64,000 nt of DNA from Niebla homalea (taxonomy: Eukaryota > Ascomycota > Lecanoromycetes > Lecanorales > Ramalinaceae): NCBI GenBank assembly GCA_019925105.1, contig JAHGAU010000005.1:1116001-1180000 (forward strand), written 5' to 3'. A program made the translations under genes and the position numbers. This document shows positions 60,326 to 64,000 of this stretch, piece by piece. Position 1 is the stretch's first letter, and every line of letters begins with the position of its first letter. Below the pieces are notes generated by a model. The model searched no databases. It saw nothing but the letters and a program-made list of their open reading frames with translations, and was not told where the DNA came from.

Positions 60326-60538
60326 TGATTGATTGATTGATTGATTTATACTACGGATCTAGCTAAGCTAATTCCGGCGTTCCCTAACACTCGGCCATTT
60401 GGCCTTACTGGTAACCGCAAAAAACCCGACATCCATAACGTCAGGAACAAAAACCGGTGTCCACCCAGCCTCCACTCACGTCCCAAGGGCTGAGAGCATC
60501 CACGGCCGTCCAGAGAGTGGGAATCCATTCGTACGCCT
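60326..60538 (-). mobile_element. LINE G: 5'-truncated LINE, 213 bp, not RIP-mutated
   Basis: Minus-strand 3' end of the same LINE family: gattgatt tail, then tactacggatctagctaagc and ccggcgttccctaacac. It keeps CA throughout (catccataacgtcagg, ccacccagcctccactcacg), giving the best view of the unmutated LINE 3' end. It is inserted in a TTA microsatellite, with the duplication inside the repeat. Short open frames across it and the microsatellite, with poly-Ile products, are artefacts. Confidence 0.93.
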
Positions 60539-60641
60539 TATTATTATTATTATTATTATTATGATTATTATTATTATTATGATTATTATAATTATTATTA
60601 TTATGATTATTATTATTATTATGATTATTATTATTATTATG

Positions 60642-60712
<71 letters not shown>

Positions 60713-60715
60713 CAC
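60539..60715. repeat. Long TTA microsatellite with interspersed GATTA
   Basis: About 177 bp of (tta)n. The left 100 bp carry regular gatta interruptions roughly every 15-21 bp; the right 75 bp are pure. The pure part suggests recent slippage. Confidence 0.95.
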
Positions 60716-60718
60716 TAT

Positions 60719-63700
60719 TATTATATTTAACCCCTTTAAGATTACTAATACTTTTAATAAGGTTATTAAGCTTAAGGATAACCTTAAATATATTATATAA
60801 GAACGTAAAATAAATAAAAGGCTCGAGTTTACCCGGCTTAATTATTGGATTATAGATTCTAACTTACGCTTTATTAAAACCGATACTTTTAAGGGTAATA
60901 AGCTTATAAAGGCTTAAGATACTTACGATTAAGGGTACTTTATAACCTATATTATAATCCGTATAAGGATTAAAGGGATTAATTAATATATTATTAAGAA
61001 TATTAAGAATATTAAAGTAACGTAAAATACTTTCCGTACTTAATATTAGCTTAAGGGCTTAGGTTATTTTACGTTAATCCTTAAATGCTTTACCTTTTTT
61101 ATCCTTAATTAATACTTAAATCCAAATAAGTATTATAATAAATATTAAGATCTTTTTAATAAATTATAAAATTTCCAAGGTATAATTATTATTAATAATA
61201 ACGTATATATTTAATAATTTTATAAGGGTTTCGGCCCGGAATATAAAGTCTATATTAATTAATATAACGATAAATATAAGTTATTTTAAATAATTAATAA
61301 TAATATTAACGTTTTAAAATACGTATTTACCTATATTATTAATCGGTTTCTTTAATATAAAGCCTTAAATAAAACGTTTATATTTAATATTTTAACCCTT
61401 ACGGCTATTATTATTAATTCATGTTTTTAGGATAATATCTGCCTTAATAACTTTATTCCGTTCCGTATTCCTTTATAGTTTAATATCCGTTAAGGTTATT
61501 ACGTTAAGGTCTTATAAAAAAAACGTTTTTATATTATTACCGGTTATTACTTACTTTACGGATATAATAAATCGATTTATAATAATAATAATAAACGCCG
61601 TAATAATAATAATAATAGTAATACCGGTACCGGTAATAATTAAAAACGCCGGCGTTATAATAACGGCGGTAATAATAATAATAAAAACAATAATAAAGGT
61701 AATAATAAACTTAAGGATAAAAAATATAAGCCCCTTTAAGGATTAAGGCCTTAATAAACCTGATTTTTATATATATTATTATCGTTATACCGGCTTTACC
61801 GCCCGTTATTTACCGGGATTACCAGGTATATTTAATTATAAACGTATTTACTCTTATTATTTATATCTTTAATATTAATTATATAAATTATATCGTTAAT
61901 AATAACCGTATATTTATCTGTAAAAAGTTTTTCTTTAAGCTTATTCTTATTAAAGGTTTTTTTAAGGGGAAGAATATTATTTATATTAAAGTTATTAAAA
62001 TCCTATATTAATTTAATAAGGGCATCCGTAATTTAATTATTTATAACGTCCTTTTTATCCTTAATAATATTTTTAATTTTATTAACCTTAAATAATTTTT
62101 AAGTAAAGTAATAACCCGGAGGATTTAAGTATATTTATCGGCCGTAATAATATCTTTGTAAAACTTTTATTAATAACCCTTTATTTTCTTAAAGTCGATA
62201 TTAAAGTTATTAATGGTTTAATACCCGTAACCCTATATATTATTACCGTAAATCAAAAAGCTTTAAAATATTAATATAAAGTAATAAAACATATAAAGGA
62301 GTAAAATATTAAGCTTTTACCGGAAACGGTAATTAATATTAACCTGTTTAATTTACTGAATCTATTAAGGGACTATAAGTATATCGTTCATACGGAGATA
62401 TAAGTAAAGCTTAAATTAAGTAAAAGTTATATTAAACCTGGTATTTATTAAAACGAGCTTATTTACTTTAATTTAATTAATTTTATTAATAATATAAAAG
62501 CTGATTATAAGTAAATCGTTGTTTTTATTAAAAACGTTATTAAAGTCATTTATATAACTTTATTATTAAACTTTTCGTACGAAATGGTTCTTAAGGCCTT
62601 TTAAAATTATATAAAGAGGATTTATTATTTAAATTACTTTATCCGCCGTTTATATATTAATAATAATAGTATATATAATAGTTTTTAATTTAATAATTAA
62701 TAATACGTTAAAGGCATTTAATAGGAGTTTACGGTACCTTATAATCCTTAATAAAACGGTATTTCTAAATAAATAAGTTAAACCCTTATTACTTAAGCTT
62801 ATATAATATTACTTAATAATAACTTACCGTATATTCTTATTATTAAACTTATTATTATAACGGTTTTTATATATAATATAATACCTATAAGTATTTACGA
62901 TATATTAAATTAAGCTATAGGTTTTAAAAAACTTAATTAATTTTTTATTAAGAAAGTTAAATAATATAATATATATTAAAAACGTAAACTTCCCGGTATA
63001 AATTAAATAAAATTTTAAATTAAAATTATTAAAAAATATTTTATCGGCTTTAAGGGTTATTACGTTTATAAAATACTTATATTAAATAACCGGGTTTAAC
63101 GCTATAATTACGTTAAATAATTAAAGGATAAAACCGTTTAATTTAAATATAAGGCCGATAACCTTTTACCGGTTTATTACTTAATACCGAAATAAAAAGA
63201 AATAATTACCGTAGATTTCCAGTTATCGTTAAAACGGATACGTTTTAATAATAATGAAAATATAAATAATAAGCTGGTTATTATTATTATTTAAAGCTTT
63301 TATATTATAGACGTTATAAATAAAACCGATAATATTATTATTAAGGATATAACCGAACTTATATTTAATAAGTAACTTAAACCCCGTATAACCTTAAAAT
63401 TTATAATTATTAAAGAAAATATTAATAAAAATAATTTATTTACTTTATTTTTATTTACCCTTAATAATAATATTATAAAGGAATCTCCGAATATATATAC
63501 CTTTATAGATTTAAATTTAAGCTTATTTAATCCCTATAATTCTATCCTATATTATTACCCGTTTCTAAGAGAACTTATTGAATTTCTAAACTTATTTATT
63601 TAAGTTTACGTAACCAAAATATAACCTTTAAGTTATTAACGTTACCGGGACTTTAATTATTAAGCCGCTGGCTTTTAATTAATATTTATATATCTTATAG

Positions 63701-64000
63701 TTACGATTTTTACGGACTATACGGAACCTATAATTTATATATAAATTATAAAGGACGTATACCGTAAAATAGAATAAAAGTTTACTATAGAAAATAAAGT
63801 TAAATCCTTAAAAAAGAATAAAACCTAGATTTTAATAGATTTACCTTCCGGTATTAACGTATTAAATAATAAATAAGTTTATAAGTATAAACGTAGATTA
63901 AACGGTAATATTATTAAATATAAGGCTAAATAAATAATCCGTAACTTTTAATAAAAAGAAAATTTAGATTTTTTTAATACTTTTATAATGGTTATTAAGC
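60719..64000 (+). mobile_element. Copia-4: Ty1/copia element, 5' part, runs off the window
   Basis: Plus-strand polyprotein remnants in copia order. Gag runs from about 60,719 (FNPFKITNTFNKVIKLKDNL; RLEFTRLNYWIID; RFIKTDTFKGNKLIKA). Protease at 61865-61900 reads IFNINYINYIVNNNRIF (family: W.lDSGaT.Hi..N...F, with the active-site Asp now Asn). The integrase C-terminus at about 63,030-63,125 reads KKYFIGFKGYYVYKIL and RYNYVK. The start of RT at about 63,770-63,960 reads WVYKYK-like VYKYKRRLNGNIIKYKAK. No 5' LTR is visible, and the coding frame emerges directly from the TTA microsatellite. The remainder of RT lies beyond 64000. Confidence 0.85.

Noticed and set aside
60399..60800. Open frames on both strands with long poly-isoleucine products
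   Set aside because: They are translations of the TTA/TAA microsatellite joined to LINE G sequence. Only the last codons (from about 60,719) belong to a real remnant, Copia-4 gag.
1..64000. Mitochondrial or other AT-rich organelle DNA
   Set aside because: No tRNA, rRNA or respiratory gene is present. The AT bias is specifically CpA/TpG depletion with CpG retained, and the content is nuclear retroelements.

Overview
This window looks like a gene-free, AT-rich block from a filamentous ascomycete (Pezizomycotina) nuclear genome. Almost everything in it is transposon DNA degraded by repeat-induced point mutation (RIP). CpA and TpG are nearly absent and TpA is everywhere, while CpG survives. Translated remnants carry the matching changes: Gln (CAA/CAG) and Trp (TGG) codons have become stops, and catalytic Asp codons have become Asn. 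That signature, with Tad-like LINEs, Ty3/gypsy and Ty1/copia elements and a Mutator-like element, points to a RIP-active fungus; the sequence does not allow a species call. I found no intact host gene, tRNA, rRNA or CRISPR array.

Layout. 1-303 and 6890-6983 are two pieces of a minus-strand copia integrase (Copia-2) split by a 6.6-kb Ty3/gypsy chromovirus (Gypsy-1, 304-6889, 185-bp LTRs, target duplication ctatt). 6984-45100 is the main structure, a minus-strand copia element (Copia-1, about 6.6 kb of its own sequence) swollen to 38 kb by nested insertions. Its contents from left to right are: a short non-autonomous LTR element (7330-31927, only about 1.4 kb of its own); inside that, LINE A (8115-13922) and LINE B (14319-31700), with LINE B itself broken by LINE C (17248-23032) and LINE D (23591-29397); then a 722-bp SINE-like element (33809-34530), a 355-bp truncated LINE F (35855-36209) and full-length LINE E (37726-43508). 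Nearly every junction is fixed by a matching target-site duplication: 13 bp for the LINEs, 16 bp for the SINE-like element and 5-6 bp for the LTR elements.

45107-55045 is a plus-strand copia (Copia-3), interrupted at 45652-52885 by a second Ty3/gypsy element (Gypsy-2, 216-bp LTRs, target duplication agctt). A small LTR pair (55046-56422) follows. 56876-59726 is a 2.85-kb Mutator-like DNA transposon with 139-bp terminal inverted repeats built partly from 23-bp repeats. A short unmutated island (59735-60013) and a TTA microsatellite carrying a 213-bp truncated LINE G (60326-60538) lead into a last plus-strand copia (Copia-4, 60719 to the window end) with gag, protease, integrase and the start of reverse transcriptase.

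Sequences that escaped RIP are mostly short: LTRs, inverted repeats and LINE fragments F and G, all under about 400 bp. The 5.8-kb LINEs and the element interiors are saturated. This fits the known minimum repeat length for RIP. The elements do not act together as a pathway; the region is a layered record of insertion followed by RIP, and a candidate for constitutive heterochromatin or a centromere-like isochore.
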